Below, piece after piece: positions 26,326 through 35,002 of a stretch of 43,426 nucleotides of DNA. The DNA is taken from positions 1 through 43,426 of the forward strand of contig OMUY01000099.1 in assembly GCA_900314355.1 (NCBI GenBank), given 5' to 3'. Within the stretch, counting starts at the first letter, position 1, and each line of letters begins with the position of its first letter. A program made the position numbers and the translations under genes. Origin of the DNA: an uncultured Eubacteriales bacterium. GTDB taxonomy: Bacteria; Bacillota; Clostridia; Oscillospirales; Acutalibacteraceae. The notes under the pieces are model-generated. The model was given only the letters and a program-made list of their open reading frames with translations. It was not told the origin of the DNA and did no database searches.

Positions 26326-29166
26326 TCAGTTTTTCGCCGCGGCAAGTTCGGAAGCGGGTACGAATTTCTTTCCGTTTCCGCTGTAACATCTTGAGAACAT
26401 TTCATAATATTCAAGTCTGAGAGCCTGTATTCCGGAAAGAAGACCTTCAAGGAATATTACGAGTATGTTTCCGAGAATAATCACTATTATATTTTCGCTT
26501 GCTCCGGCGAGTGAAAAGACAACCATCATCATGCCGGCGTGCACAAGAACGAAAGCTCCTACTCGCAGGAAAGAAACGGTATTTGAGAAATATGACAATA
26601 TAACTTCAAACAGCTCGAAAAACGCCTGCATGAAATAATTGCCCCAGCTGTCCGGTTTCCAGTTCGGAACCTTGTCCACTATGCCGATAAGTATCTCCTG
26701 AATATACAATATTACGGCAGTCACAGCCATTACGGGAGCCACGACAGACGTCGGGAGAAGTTTTGTTCCGGACATAAATCCGTATACGAGTTCAACGCCG
26801 CAGAGGTAAAGAATAACGCCTGCCACACCGTTTGTCGAAAAAAGCGCCGCGCCTATTTTTTTCTCTTTTAAATTCGCGTAGATATTTACGAGCATCGACA
26901 CTATCATAAGCGCAACTCCCGTGAATATGGCGAATATCAAAACTCCGTTAATCGAATCCATTACGGAAACAGGCTTGCCGCTCATTCCGATGGCTTTGTA
27001 CACGGGGTCAAGCATATGCTCGTAACCGAATACCGAACCGAAGACAAATCCCGCAACCATTGACGCGCATCCGCAAGGAATCAATATATGCCCGAGTCCC
27101 GATCTCTTCTTTTTCCAAAGGTAAAGTCCGGCAATAAGAAGGACGAGACCCTGACCGAGATCTCCGAACATTATTCCGAAAAGCACGGTATAAGATATCG
27201 CCATAAAAGACGTGATGTCTATGGAGCCGTATGACGGTACACCGTACATATTGACGAAATACTCATAAGGTCTCGTCAAAGGATTGTTTCTGAGCTTAGT
27301 CGGCGTGACAAGGCTTCCCTTTTTTGTATGGTCTCCCGACTCCATGCCCTCAAATCCGCCGAACGCCTTGAGAAGCACCTCCGTCTCGGCCTTTTCTCTT
27401 TTCGACATTCTCTTTTTAGTCATGAGTTTTCCGTTAACGAGATTTACCTCATGCCTTTCACTCCACAGCGTTCTGAGATCTGTAAGTATGGAATAGGACA
27501 GTAGAATATCTCTTTCGTTCGATTTCCAGAAACTTACTATATCGTTTTTCTCGGCGGCGATTTTCTCAAGTTCCCTGCTGTCTTTTTCAATGACCTCTTT
27601 TACAGTGCCGCTCTGGGCGTCGAAATGATATTTTTTGAAATAATGATCTTCAAAATAGAGGTCTGCCTGCAGGGCGTAGACATTGGGAGCCGCATATACA
27701 ACCCATGCGTTTCTGTCGTCGGAGTCGCACACGCTGAAAGCTATATGCTCTTTATCAAGCGTCTGATTTACATCTTCAAGCGTCTTTTTCGGAAGTCTGC
27801 CGAACCTTACCTCGACAAATTCCATTGAAAGAAGTTCGCCGAGATCCGTATCGAGACTTTCAAAATGCTTAAGCCTTCTGATTGTCTTTTTCAGATTCGC
27901 TTCTTTGAGCTTCAAGTCTTTTCTGAATCTTGATTCGTCGGCTATTTTCTGTCTAAGACCGGACGGAACGCCGTTGGGGACGTCATCGCCCGAAAGATAA
28001 GCCGAAAGGAAGTCGAGATACTGTTTAGTGGGTTTTCTTGATGTTCCCAAAATATTGAAAAGCTTGTCGGACGAAAGTTCAACATCTGCCTGATGTGAAA
28101 GGTGTTCTATGTCTCTTACGGACGATTCATAGGGGAATGGGTCTGATGCCGTATTCACGGTCATGGATTTTTCGGGATCTTTTATTGTAAACTCGATTAG
28201 CTGAACTTTTCCGAGGAGAGATTTCGCATCATCCGAATTTTTCTTCGGTACCCAGCCTATCAGGTTGAAACTGTCATTTTTGACGGCGGCGTAAGATCTG
28301 AAAGACCATATCTTGTCAAGGTCGAGGAGGATGGAACAATCAGACTTGAGTATCTCGGAATTTTTAGCCCAGAATGAATTCAGCTCGTTTATTTTACCGT
28401 TGAGACGGTCAAGCTCAGTTTGCGTATCGGCTATATTTTTCTTAATGTTGTTTATATCGCCGTCGATATCGAGCTCCTCGAAAAACAGAGTTTCAAATAC
28501 TTTTTTCGTATTTTCCTCTGTATCGGTAGAAGCGAAAATACCCCAGTAATTATCCTCGTCTGATGACAGCGTGCGGAAAATGTAATTATTCTCTTTATTA
28601 AAATAATAAAGTTTTACCATCGAGGATTTGGGAAGATAGCCGAAATGAAGGCCGGTGCGTCCGTTCGCTGACATTTCTTTCATCGACGCCGCAATCGAAT
28701 TTACGTTGACATCGAGGTTGTCGAAATGATTCAGATTGTCAAGTCTGTGTTTCAGATACCTCTGCCTGTCGGAATACTTTGCCGATTTTTCGATAAAATC
28801 GTCTATTTTGGGTTTAAGCCCGGAGATAAACAGATTGATGTCGGAATTGTCGAAATCGGTTTCCTGAAGGTATTTCATCAAAGTCTGGCAGTAAGTTTCC
28901 GTCGCCTTTTTTCCGGTGCCGAAAACATTTGTAAGCTTTGCGCCGTCAATCGGATCGCCGGCGGACTTAGCAGTTTCCTCAATGCTGTTTATAACCGCCG
29001 TAAAAGGCGAAGGAGACGACGCCTGATTATATCCCTCGTCGCGCGTCAGAATGTCGATTGTGTTTTCTATCGCAATGTAGTCAACGCTGAGAATACGCAT
29101 CAACGTCTCGTTCAATTTCTGAACGGGACCCGTTATTCTGACGACTTTCATTTTTTCTATTGCCAA
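26326..29166 (-). CDS. atpI: V-type ATP synthase subunit I (a-type stator), with duplicated cytoplasmic arm
   Basis: A 946-residue stator subunit carrying the proton half-channels; relatives are about 650. The membrane half (648-946) is normal: FGIMFGDLGQGL, and SFLRVGAFVLVHAG with the essential Arg. The cytoplasmic half is doubled: 78-290 and 368-571 align (LTNVFGT/LFNILGT, LNHFDNLD/LKHFESLD, FGYLPK/FGRLPK, SFWAKN/SFWKSN, SILLDLDKIWSFR/SILTDLRTLWSER). The normal join from GWVPKK (304-309) to PTKLRNN (622-628) is split by the second copy. TTG start with GGTGA eight bases upstream gives the usual MAIEKMK opening. Confidence 0.93.
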   Translation of the reverse strand: MAIEKMKVVRITGPVQKLNETLMRILSVDYIAIENTIDILTRDEGYNQASSPSPFTAVINSIEETAKSAGDPIDGAKLTNVFGTGKKATETYCQTLMKYLQETDFDNSDINLFISGLKPKIDDFIEKSAKYSDRQRYLKHRLDNLNHFDNLDVNVNSIAASMKEMSANGRTGLHFGYLPKSSMVKLYYFNKENNYIFRTLSSDEDNYWGIFASTDTEENTKKVFETLFFEELDIDGDINNIKKNIADTQTELDRLNGKINELNSFWAKNSEILKSDCSILLDLDKIWSFRSYAAVKNDSFNLIGWVPKKNSDDAKSLLGKVQLIEFTIKDPEKSMTVNTASDPFPYESSVRDIEHLSHQADVELSSDKLFNILGTSRKPTKQYLDFLSAYLSGDDVPNGVPSGLRQKIADESRFRKDLKLKEANLKKTIRRLKHFESLDTDLGELLSMEFVEVRFGRLPKKTLEDVNQTLDKEHIAFSVCDSDDRNAWVVYAAPNVYALQADLYFEDHYFKKYHFDAQSGTVKEVIEKDSRELEKIAAEKNDIVSFWKSNERDILLSYSILTDLRTLWSERHEVNLVNGKLMTKKRMSKREKAETEVLLKAFGGFEGMESGDHTKKGSLVTPTKLRNNPLTRPYEYFVNMYGVPSYGSIDITSFMAISYTVLFGIMFGDLGQGLVLLIAGLYLWKKKRSGLGHILIPCGCASMVAGFVFGSVFGYEHMLDPVYKAIGMSGKPVSVMDSINGVLIFAIFTGVALMIVSMLVNIYANLKEKKIGAALFSTNGVAGVILYLCGVELVYGFMSGTKLLPTSVVAPVMAVTAVILYIQEILIGIVDKVPNWKPDSWGNYFMQAFFELFEVILSYFSNTVSFLRVGAFVLVHAGMMMVVFSLAGASENIIVIILGNILVIFLEGLLSGIQALRLEYYEMFSRCYSGNGKKFVPASELAAAKN

Positions 29167-29238
29167 ATTATTTTCACCGGCTTTTTTAAAAAATTTATAT
29201 AAATAAAAGATAATTTCAATTTTTAGACGAATGTTTTA

Positions 29239-30276
29239 TTACGAATAAACACCCGTGAGCAGCTTTTCCGCCTGTTCGCGCGGAAGATTATATCTTACCG
29301 ATTCTATCGCCCTGATGATATTTTTAATCTCTATTCCGCTCAGTCCGACATATGCGAAAACAACCATATCGGGGTCTGTGGAATAAGTCATGGCGTCGCG
29401 GAGTATTCGATAAAGGTAATTTTCCGACGCCGACTCGTAAGATTCTCCGTCTTTGTCCGCCAAATCTTTGTAGACCGTAGCGGAAAGAATGCCGTCAAGC
29501 TCGGATATATCGCCCGCGTTAGCCATTTTCGCTATTGTCTCGGGCTTAAGCCTCGACAGCCTTTCCGGACTTATATCAAAAGTGTACGTGCTTGAACCGG
29601 AAATTCTCTTAAGACGCTTGAAAATGCCGATTAGCTCTATATCGTTTTCCGTTTTGTACAGGTTCAAAAATTTTTTGTTCTTTCCGAAACGCTTTTTCGT
29701 GAGAGACAAATATTCTTTGTCAAGAAAATCGGAAAACACGGAATATACAGCCGTCATGCTCTCGGTTGCGATATATTTATCAACGGCGTCTTCGACTGAA
29801 TCTTTATAAGGAGTTTTTGATGTAAGTTCAATAAGCTGTTCGGGATTTTTAATCTCGGCGAGCTTGTAGAGGTCAAGCCGCGATGTTCCGGCGAAATAGA
29901 CGGGAAGAGAAGCTATATACGATTCGGATTTTGTCTTGAGCGAACTCAGAGCCGTTCTGATCTGAGCAAGGTCGTTTTCGGTGACGAAATACTCGTAAAA
30001 TCTGTCGCCGGCAGGCTCCATATATCTTTTTATTTTCACCATATCCGTATAAAGCTTAAGCTGAAGCTGATTTTCAAGCCTGCGCCTTGAAATGTTAAGC
30101 TCCATGACAGGCTTTAAAACATCCGAATATGCCTCTGTATTTTCGAGCTTTTCGGCGGCGAGCGATACGGACGGGCAGGAAAGAAGTTCATCGAAATCCT
30201 TGTTTTCAAGACGTTTTGAGTACATTATCCTGCACAGCGCGTATACGGAATTTGCCGCAAATAATGCTTTAGCCAT
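29239..30276 (-). CDS. atpC: V-type ATP synthase subunit C
   Basis: A 345-residue subunit of the d/AC39 family, the socket joining the central stalk to the rotor ring. It is mostly helical with the threefold repeated pattern of the family; the ending LSGIEIKNIIRAIESVRYNLPREQAEKLL closely fits the conserved C-terminus. Its ATG overlaps the end of the H/G subunit gene by eight bases. In Enterococcus-type operons this gene lies after E; here it precedes I. Confidence 0.92.
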   Translation of the reverse strand: MAKALFAANSVYALCRIMYSKRLENKDFDELLSCPSVSLAAEKLENTEAYSDVLKPVMELNISRRRLENQLQLKLYTDMVKIKRYMEPAGDRFYEYFVTENDLAQIRTALSSLKTKSESYIASLPVYFAGTSRLDLYKLAEIKNPEQLIELTSKTPYKDSVEDAVDKYIATESMTAVYSVFSDFLDKEYLSLTKKRFGKNKKFLNLYKTENDIELIGIFKRLKRISGSSTYTFDISPERLSRLKPETIAKMANAGDISELDGILSATVYKDLADKDGESYESASENYLYRILRDAMTYSTDPDMVVFAYVGLSGIEIKNIIRAIESVRYNLPREQAEKLLTGVYS

Positions 30277-30589
30277 CGGCGTCTACTGTCCTTTTAAAAA
30301 TCGTTTCAACCCATTTTTCATGGTTTGTCTTGTCCAAACGTTCAAATTTTTCTTTTAAATTCTGAACTGTTTTTTCTTGCTGCTCGATTTCCCGACGCTC
30401 AATATCCTGTCTCTCTTTTTTCCTTTTTGCTATTTCATCTCTCGCGTCGGAATCGGCCTTTCTGATTATGCTTTCCTTTTCGGAATTTACTTTTTCGACT
30501 GCCGACTGTTTAAGCTCTTCGACTTCTTTAATCTGTTTTTGAGCATTTTTGTCGGCGTCGACTATCTGTTTGAGAAAATCGTTTGTCAT
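30269..30589 (-). CDS. V-type ATP synthase subunit H/G (peripheral stalk coiled coil)
   Basis: A 106-residue almost entirely charged, alpha-helical protein (AQKQIKEVEELKQSAVEKVNSEKESIIRKADSDA) that would form a coiled coil with subunit E in the peripheral stalk. Assignment rests on composition, size and place as first gene of the operon. ATG start with a modest AGGCGG site. The leader and promoter lie at 30590-30712. Confidence 0.82.
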   Translation of the reverse strand: MTNDFLKQIVDADKNAQKQIKEVEELKQSAVEKVNSEKESIIRKADSDARDEIAKRKKERQDIERREIEQQEKTVQNLKEKFERLDKTNHEKWVETIFKRTVDADG

Positions 30590-30684
30590 AAATTATTAAG
30601 CCGCCTTTTTTATACGGAAAATAGATAACCGGAAAATAAATAACATAAAAACGGATAAAATGATCCTATATTGAATGATAAATA

Positions 30685-30712
30685 ATTATATCTATTTTTC
30701 GTCTGTTTTCAA
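30685..30712 (-). promoter_or_regulatory. Promoter of the V-type ATPase operon
   Basis: Minus strand TTGAAA (30707-30712), 16-base spacer, TATAAT (30685-30690), giving a leader of about 90 bases before the first gene. The interval 30713-30808 is AT-rich with no gene visible. Confidence 0.75.
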
Positions 30713-30808
30713 GATTTATAGTAACACAAAATAATTAGGTTTAAAAAAAAAATTTGTTTATATTTTTATGGTAATATCATTTATATTTTTATTTTAAAAT
30801 TAAAACGC

Positions 30809-30834
30809 TTGTTTCGGAAACGTTTCCGAAACAA
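30809..30834. promoter_or_regulatory. 26-bp perfect palindrome, probable operator
   Basis: Left arm TTGTTTCGGAAAC is the exact reverse complement of right arm GTTTCCGAAACAA, with no spacer. It lies between the rplL terminator and the V-ATPase promoter, about 100 bases upstream of the -35. Lack of a loop argues for a protein-binding site over an RNA hairpin; the CG-centred core resembles LacI-family operators. Confidence 0.55.
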
Positions 30835-30840
30835 TATTTA

Positions 30841-30870
30841 CAAAAACTCCGGCGGAAAAGACCGTCGGAG
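30841..30870 (-). terminator. Terminator of rplJ-rplL
   Basis: On the minus strand CTCCGACGG (30862-30870) pairs with CCGCCGGAG (30847-30855, one G-U pair), followed by TTTTTG. It stops the ribosomal transcript before the V-ATPase operon. Confidence 0.88.
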
Positions 30871-30900
30871 AAATATTTTTTTAAATCCGAGAAGTAAAGA

Positions 30901-31293
30901 TTACTTAAGCTCGACCTTGCCGCCTGCTTCTTCGATCTTCTTCTTGAGATCTTCTGCCTCGTCCTTGGCAACAGCCTCTTTAACTGTCTTGGGCTCGGAA
31001 GCGGAAGCCTCAACGAATGCCTTGGACTCGCCGAGTCCTAAGCCGGAAATCTCACGGATAACCTTGATAACTTTGATCTTAGCCGCAGCGTCAAATCCTG
31101 TAAGAACTACGTCAAACTCTGTCTTCTCTTCAGCTGCGGGAGCTGCTCCGCCTGCGCCTGCGCCTGCTACCGCTACGGGAGCCGCAGCCGATACGCCGAA
31201 TCTGTCTTCTACTTCTTTAACAAGCTCGGAGAGCTCGAGAACGCTGAGCTCAGCGACTTCATCAACAATTTTTGTGACTTTTTCTGATGCCAT
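30901..31293 (-). CDS. rplL: Ribosomal protein L7/L12
   Basis: A 130-residue stalk protein recruiting translation factors. The N-terminal dimerisation helix pair ([24 protein letters not shown]), the Ala/Gly hinge (about 38-55) and C-terminal domain ([40 protein letters not shown]) are all typical. ATG with TTGGAGG. It ends the rplJ-rplL transcript; rpoB, its usual neighbour, does not follow. Confidence 0.97.
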   Translation of the reverse strand: MASEKVTKIVDEVAELSVLELSELVKEVEDRFGVSAAAPVAVAGAGAGGAAPAAEEKTEFDVVLTGFDAAAKIKVIKVIREISGLGLGESKAFVEASASEPKTVKEAVAKDEAEDLKKKIEEAGGKVELK

Positions 31294-31377
31294 TGTAAAT
31301 TTCCTCCAATGAAAAAAAACGGTAAATAATTTTAATTTAGCGAGCCGGATATAATCCCGGCTGATTCGGGAATAATA

Positions 31378-31935
31378 TTATTCCTGAGCGGGAGCCGCTG
31401 TCTCTTCTGCCGGAGCTGCCGCATCCGATGCGTCTCCGCCTTCTTCTTTCTTGTCCAGAACAGCCTTTGCAGCTCTTGCGAACGCAGCCATCGGCGCCTG
31501 GAATACTGCCGCAACCGTAGCAAGAAGTTCTTCCTTTGAAGGAAGCTTTGAGAGTTCTTCAATCTTTTCGAGAGAAATAACTTCTCCGTCAAGGAAACCG
31601 CCCTTTAAAGCAAACTTCTCGTGGCTTTCCGCGAACTTGGAAAGAATCTTAGCCGCCGCGACATAATCGGATTCGCTTATAGCGATAGCAGTAGTGCCCT
31701 CGAGCGTATCCGAAAGAGGAGCGAGGTCGGTGCCCTCGAACGCTCTTCTCAATATAGTGTTCTTGACTACCGAGTAATAAACTCCGCTTTTTCTGAGGTC
31801 CGCTCTGAGTGATGTATCGTCGGAAACGCTCGTTCCCGCGAAAGATACAAGCACGCCCGCTACGGATGAATCAAGCTTTGACTTGATGTCCGCCACCTGC
31901 TGTTTTTTCTGCTCTAATACCTGTGCGCTTGGCAA
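31378..31935 (-). CDS. rplJ: Ribosomal protein L10
   Basis: A 185-residue stalk base protein that carries L7/L12 dimers. Seen: KKQQVADIKSKLDSSVAGVLVSFAGTSVSDDTSLRADLRKSGVYYSVVKNTILRRAFEGT and the C-terminal L12-binding helix. The acidic Ala-rich end (about 160-185) is somewhat longer than usual. The start is TTG 31935 with AGGTG seven bases ahead. Its own product is expected to bind the leader at 32020-32121 for autogenous control. Confidence 0.96.
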   Translation of the reverse strand: MPSAQVLEQKKQQVADIKSKLDSSVAGVLVSFAGTSVSDDTSLRADLRKSGVYYSVVKNTILRRAFEGTDLAPLSDTLEGTTAIAISESDYVAAAKILSKFAESHEKFALKGGFLDGEVISLEKIEELSKLPSKEELLATVAAVFQAPMAAFARAAKAVLDKKEEGGDASDAAAPAEETAAPAQE

Positions 31936-31980
31936 ATTTTTTCACCTGCCTAAAAAATAATTTAATTGTGACTGTTCCGA

Positions 31981-32019
31981 AAAAATAAATCCCCTGTTTT
32001 CCGCAAAGAAGACAGGGGA
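31981..32019 (-). terminator. Attenuator terminator of the rplJ leader
   Basis: On the minus strand CCCCTGT (32013-32019) pairs with ACAGGGG (31992-31998), followed by ATTTATTTTTT. It lies between the L10 leader fold and the rplJ start at 31935, as expected for premature termination control. Confidence 0.9.
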
Positions 32020-32121
32020 AATGAATACAAATTTAAATTTTATATTCGCTCCTCGGCAGGCGGTGACAAATGACACCATTAAGCTTGACAATTCAAGCGC
32101 CGGCTGTCTTCAGAACAGCTT
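32020..32121 (-). ncRNA. Ribosomal protein L10 leader
   Basis: The minus strand carries the hallmarks of the Firmicutes L10 leader: a 5' AGCTGTTCTGAAGACAGC hairpin followed by CGGCGC, then CGCCTGCCGAGGAGCG further on, mimicking the L10-L12 site in 23S rRNA. When L10 is in excess it binds here and the attenuator just downstream halts transcription. The transcript starts right at the leader, from the promoter at 32126-32154. Confidence 0.88.
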
Positions 32122-32125
32122 ATTT

Positions 32126-32154
32126 ATATTAACACAAAGTAAATGATGTGTCAA
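32126..32154 (-). promoter_or_regulatory. Promoter of rplJ-rplL
   Basis: Minus strand TTGACA (32149-32154), 17-base spacer, TAATAT (32126-32131), 37 bases after the rplA stop. Confidence 0.88.
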
Positions 32155-32190
32155 TACTGTAAATTTGAGAATTTAAAGAAAACCTTTTTA

Positions 32191-32904
32191 TCAGCCTTCC
32201 GCTGCGGGAGCCGCCGCGGTGACCTTTGTCGGATTGACCTTTACGCCGGGACCCATAGTCGTCGCAACTGTGCATGACTTGATATACTGACCTTTAGCCG
32301 CCGCCGGTTTAGCCTTAACTATAGCGTCAAGAAGAGTAGAGAAGTTTTCATAGAGCTTGTCGGCTCCGAATGAAGCTTTTCCGATAACGCAGTGAATTAT
32401 GTTTGACTTGTCAAGTCTGTACTCTATTTTACCTGCTTTGGCATCCTGAACAGCCTTTGCCACGTCAGGAGTAACCGTTCCTGCCTTCGGCGAGGGCATA
32501 AGTCCTCTGGGTCCTAAGATTTTACCTAAACGTCCTACAAGTCCCATCGTGTTGGGAGCGGCTATAGCTACATCGAAATCAAGCATACCGCCCTGAACCT
32601 GAGCTACGAGATCTTCGGCGCCAACTATCTCCGCGCCGGCCTCTTTAGCCTTGTCGGCATCGGCGCCCTTCGCGAATACCGCAACTCTGACCTTTTTGCC
32701 TGTTCCGTTGGGAAGAACTACCGAACCTCTGACCTGCTGATCGGCGTGACGAGAATCAACGCCGAGCTTTACATGAACCTCTACGGTCTCGTCGAATTTA
32801 GCTTTAGCGGTAGAACAAGTTACCGTAAGAGCCTCCTTCGGGTCGTAAAGCTGAGAAAGATCGTTATTTTTTACACTGTCTGTATATTTCTTGCCGTGTT
32901 TCAT
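32191..32904 (-). CDS. rplA: Ribosomal protein L1
   Basis: A 237-residue protein of the L1 stalk, moving deacylated tRNA out of the E site. Seen: [60 protein letters not shown], and the C-terminal [10 protein letters not shown] motif. Normal length. ATG with GGGGAGGA; 18 bases after rplK, so the two form one unit. Confidence 0.98.
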   Translation of the reverse strand: MKHGKKYTDSVKNNDLSQLYDPKEALTVTCSTAKAKFDETVEVHVKLGVDSRHADQQVRGSVVLPNGTGKKVRVAVFAKGADADKAKEAGAEIVGAEDLVAQVQGGMLDFDVAIAAPNTMGLVGRLGKILGPRGLMPSPKAGTVTPDVAKAVQDAKAGKIEYRLDKSNIIHCVIGKASFGADKLYENFSTLLDAIVKAKPAAAKGQYIKSCTVATTMGPGVKVNPTKVTAAAPAAEG

Positions 32905-32922
32905 CTTTTAATCCTCCCCTTA

Positions 32923-33348
32923 TCAGTCAGAAATTGTAACGCCCATGCTGCGGGCTGTGCCTTCGACCATACTCATGGCGGTCTCAACCGAAGACGCGTT
33001 GAGGTCGGGCATTTTCTGTTCGGCTATTTTTCTGACCTGCTCTTTTGTGATGCTTGCGACCTTTGTCTTGTTGGGGACTCCGGACGCCTTCTCTATTCCT
33101 GCCGCTTTCTTGATAAGAACAGCCGCGGGAGGAGTCTTTGTGATGAATGAAAATGTTCTGTCGGCGTAAACCGTGATGACAACGGGAATAATAAGACCGA
33201 TGTCATTTTTTGTACGCTCGTTGAACTGCTTTGTGAACTGCATGATGTTAACGCCGTGCTGTCCCAAAGCCGGTCCTACAGGGGGAGCCGGTGTGGCTTT
33301 TCCTGCGGGAATTTGAAGCTTGATGTAACCTACAACCTTCTGTGCCAT
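32923..33348 (-). CDS. rplK: Ribosomal protein L11
   Basis: A 141-residue protein of the GTPase centre. Seen: [62 protein letters not shown] and the C-terminal GTARSMGV. Normal length. ATG with GGAGG. A structured 150-base leader separates it from nusG. Confidence 0.98.
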   Translation of the reverse strand: MAQKVVGYIKLQIPAGKATPAPPVGPALGQHGVNIMQFTKQFNERTKNDIGLIIPVVITVYADRTFSFITKTPPAAVLIKKAAGIEKASGVPNKTKVASITKEQVRKIAEQKMPDLNASSVETAMSMVEGTARSMGVTISD

Positions 33349-33368
33349 TTAAAATTGCCTCCAAATAA

Positions 33369-33473
33369 TGTGGTAGTGGCGAACGCAGTTTTGAATTGCG
33401 TCCTCCCACAAGACCGGTGATATGCCCGCGGTCTTATGAAAAGCGGAAATTATCCGCCGATCACCTAAATTGT
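33369..33473 (-). promoter_or_regulatory. Structured leader upstream of rplK
   Basis: On the minus strand several nested inverted repeats appear: GGTGAT with ATCACC, GCGGA with TCCGC, AAGACC with GGTCTT, then GTGG...CCAC enclosing ACGCA/TGCGT. The order of paired elements resembles a protein-binding mRNA leader expected before rplK-rplA (L1 or L11 feedback). No poly-T follows, so translation-level control is more likely than termination. Assignment is inference. Confidence 0.45.
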
Positions 33474-33545
33474 TTTTTTGTTCCGCGCTTTAATTTTCAG
33501 TATTCGGAACATTTAAAATAAATTATCCGGTTTAAAAGTCAAAAA

Positions 33546-34169
33546 TCAGTCTTCGACCTTTTTTACCTTGTCGAGAGGAAGCTCTGTCTGAGTATCCTGT
33601 CCCATCATCGAAATCTTCACGGTAACCGTGTTTGCCGGAATGTCGACGCTTACGACCGTACCTATTGAACCGGAGAAAAGCTCGTCGAGTATTTCTACCG
33701 AGTCTCCCGCTTCGTAAGATACCTCAACTTCTTTTCTTTCGACGTTCAGCGATCTCGCCTCTTCATCCGAAAGATACCTCGGTTTGCTCTCCGGACCGAC
33801 GAAACCCGTTACGCCTCTCGTGTTTCTCACGACGTACCACGCATCGTCTGTCATCTTGTAAACGCTGTATTTTTTGCCAAGCTTTTCATTTTCCTCTTCG
33901 GTGTAATATACGCCCATCTTGACAAAAACATAACCCGGGTAAATTTTTCTCGTTATTGTTTTTTTGCCGCCTTTTCCGTCGTTTGTCTGAACTGTCTCGG
34001 TGGGAACTACCGCATCGAGAATTTTTCTCTGTTTGTCCATCTCGCGGTTCACGGCGACTTTTTTGATGTTTTCTGCCACCTTGTTTTCATAACCGGAGTA
34101 TGTATGAACGACAAACCACTTTTCATCCTCTATTACAGGGTTCTTGTCTACTCTGTTATCTTCTTCCAT
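33546..34169 (-). CDS. nusG: Transcription termination/antitermination factor NusG
   Basis: A 207-residue factor binding RNA polymerase. N-terminal NGN domain (WFVVHTYSGYENKVAENIK, KIYPGYVFVKM, WYVVRNTRGVTGFVG) and C-terminal KOW domain (GDSVEILDELFSGSIGTVVSVD). A modest insert in the NGN domain around 60-100 (KGGKKT, YTEEENEKLGKKYSVYKM) makes it a little longer than the usual ~180. ATG with GGGAG upstream; the 143-base gap to secE holds no gene. Confidence 0.96.
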   Translation of the reverse strand: MEEDNRVDKNPVIEDEKWFVVHTYSGYENKVAENIKKVAVNREMDKQRKILDAVVPTETVQTNDGKGGKKTITRKIYPGYVFVKMGVYYTEEENEKLGKKYSVYKMTDDAWYVVRNTRGVTGFVGPESKPRYLSDEEARSLNVERKEVEVSYEAGDSVEILDELFSGSIGTVVSVDIPANTVTVKISMMGQDTQTELPLDKVKKVED

Positions 34170-34312
34170 TATATCGTAAACTCCCGCTGAAATTAATCAT
34201 TTCGAAAATGATTGATTTTATTGCCAATCAAATCAGTTCAAACATTCATAAATGCGGGCAGAAATCAAATTCCGCCGGCATCCGTAGAAAAAAACGAACC
34301 TGAAAAACCTTG

Positions 34313-34807
34313 TCAGCTTACCTGTTCGGCTGTCGTACTTTCGGCTGCCAGAGCATTGGTCAGCTCCGCGCTTTCGGCGTTGGAATTAGACTCCGCCTCG
34401 GCGAGAGATATTGACTCCTCCTCCTGAACCTGTTCGGCATGATTTTCAACGGCGTCCTGAAGTCCTCTTACGCCTCTCTGGAAACCAAAGTCAATCAGCC
34501 ATATGAAAGCTCCGACAACGATTATCGTAACCAAAACCACGGCGGAATTTTTCCAAACCGTCTTTGCGTCTGGCCAAACGATTTTCTTGTTTGTGCCGGC
34601 TATATCCTTGAAAAACTTCTTGATAGCGCGCCACATTCTCTGAAAAATGTTGCCCTCTTTTTTCTTTTTCGGCTTCGAATCCTTGATTCTCTGCTGTTTG
34701 GCCTTCAAAGCCTCTTTCTCAGCCTGTTTCTGAGCCTTTTTAGCGTCTTTTTCCGATAAATCGGCGCTCTTGTCAGGCTTTGTGTTCTTATTTTTGTCGT
34801 CAGCCAC
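34313..34807 (-). CDS. secE: Preprotein translocase subunit SecE, extended at both ends
   Basis: A 164-residue version of a protein usually ~60-70 residues in Gram-positives. The core (54-112) is standard: amphipathic helix RMWRAIKKFFKDIAG, WPDAKTVWKNS, and one membrane span (VVLVTIIVVGAFIWLIDFGF). Added are a ~50-residue Lys/Ala-rich N-terminus and a ~45-residue Glu/Ser/Ala-rich acidic C-terminal tail (120-164), which would lie outside the membrane. The start is GTG 34807 with GAGGT ten bases ahead. Confidence 0.9.
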   Translation of the reverse strand: MADDKNKNTKPDKSADLSEKDAKKAQKQAEKEALKAKQQRIKDSKPKKKKEGNIFQRMWRAIKKFFKDIAGTNKKIVWPDAKTVWKNSAVVLVTIIVVGAFIWLIDFGFQRGVRGLQDAVENHAEQVQEEESISLAEAESNSNAESAELTNALAAESTTAEQVS

Positions 34808-34852
34808 TTGAAGAACTACCTCACTTTCGCAGCATCAATGAGAAATTTAACC

Positions 34853-35002
34853 TTACTTGGTTTCTCTGTGAACCGTGTGTTTCTTGCAGAACGGGCAGTA
34901 TTTTTTCATTTCAAGTCTGTCCGGCGTGTTCTTTTTGTTCTTCATCGTGTTGTAATTGCGCTGTTTGCACTCAGTGCAGGCAAGAACTACTTTTGTTCTC
35001 AT
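34853..35002 (-). CDS. rpmG: Ribosomal protein L33, zinc-ribbon type
   Basis: A 49-residue protein with Cys9-x2-Cys12 and Cys36-x2-Cys39 ([18 protein letters not shown]), the C+ zinc-binding form. The correct start is ATG 35002, with GGAGGTG nine bases ahead; upstream in-frame extension adds unrelated residues. First gene of the rpmG-secE-nusG-rplK-rplA unit. Confidence 0.96.
   Translation of the reverse strand: MRTKVVLACTECKQRNYNTMKNKKNTPDRLEMKKYCPFCKKHTVHRETK

Noticed and set aside
31992-32019. Plain terminator of rplA
   Set aside because: It lies downstream of the rplJ promoter and the L10 leader fold, so it is better read as the rplJ attenuator.
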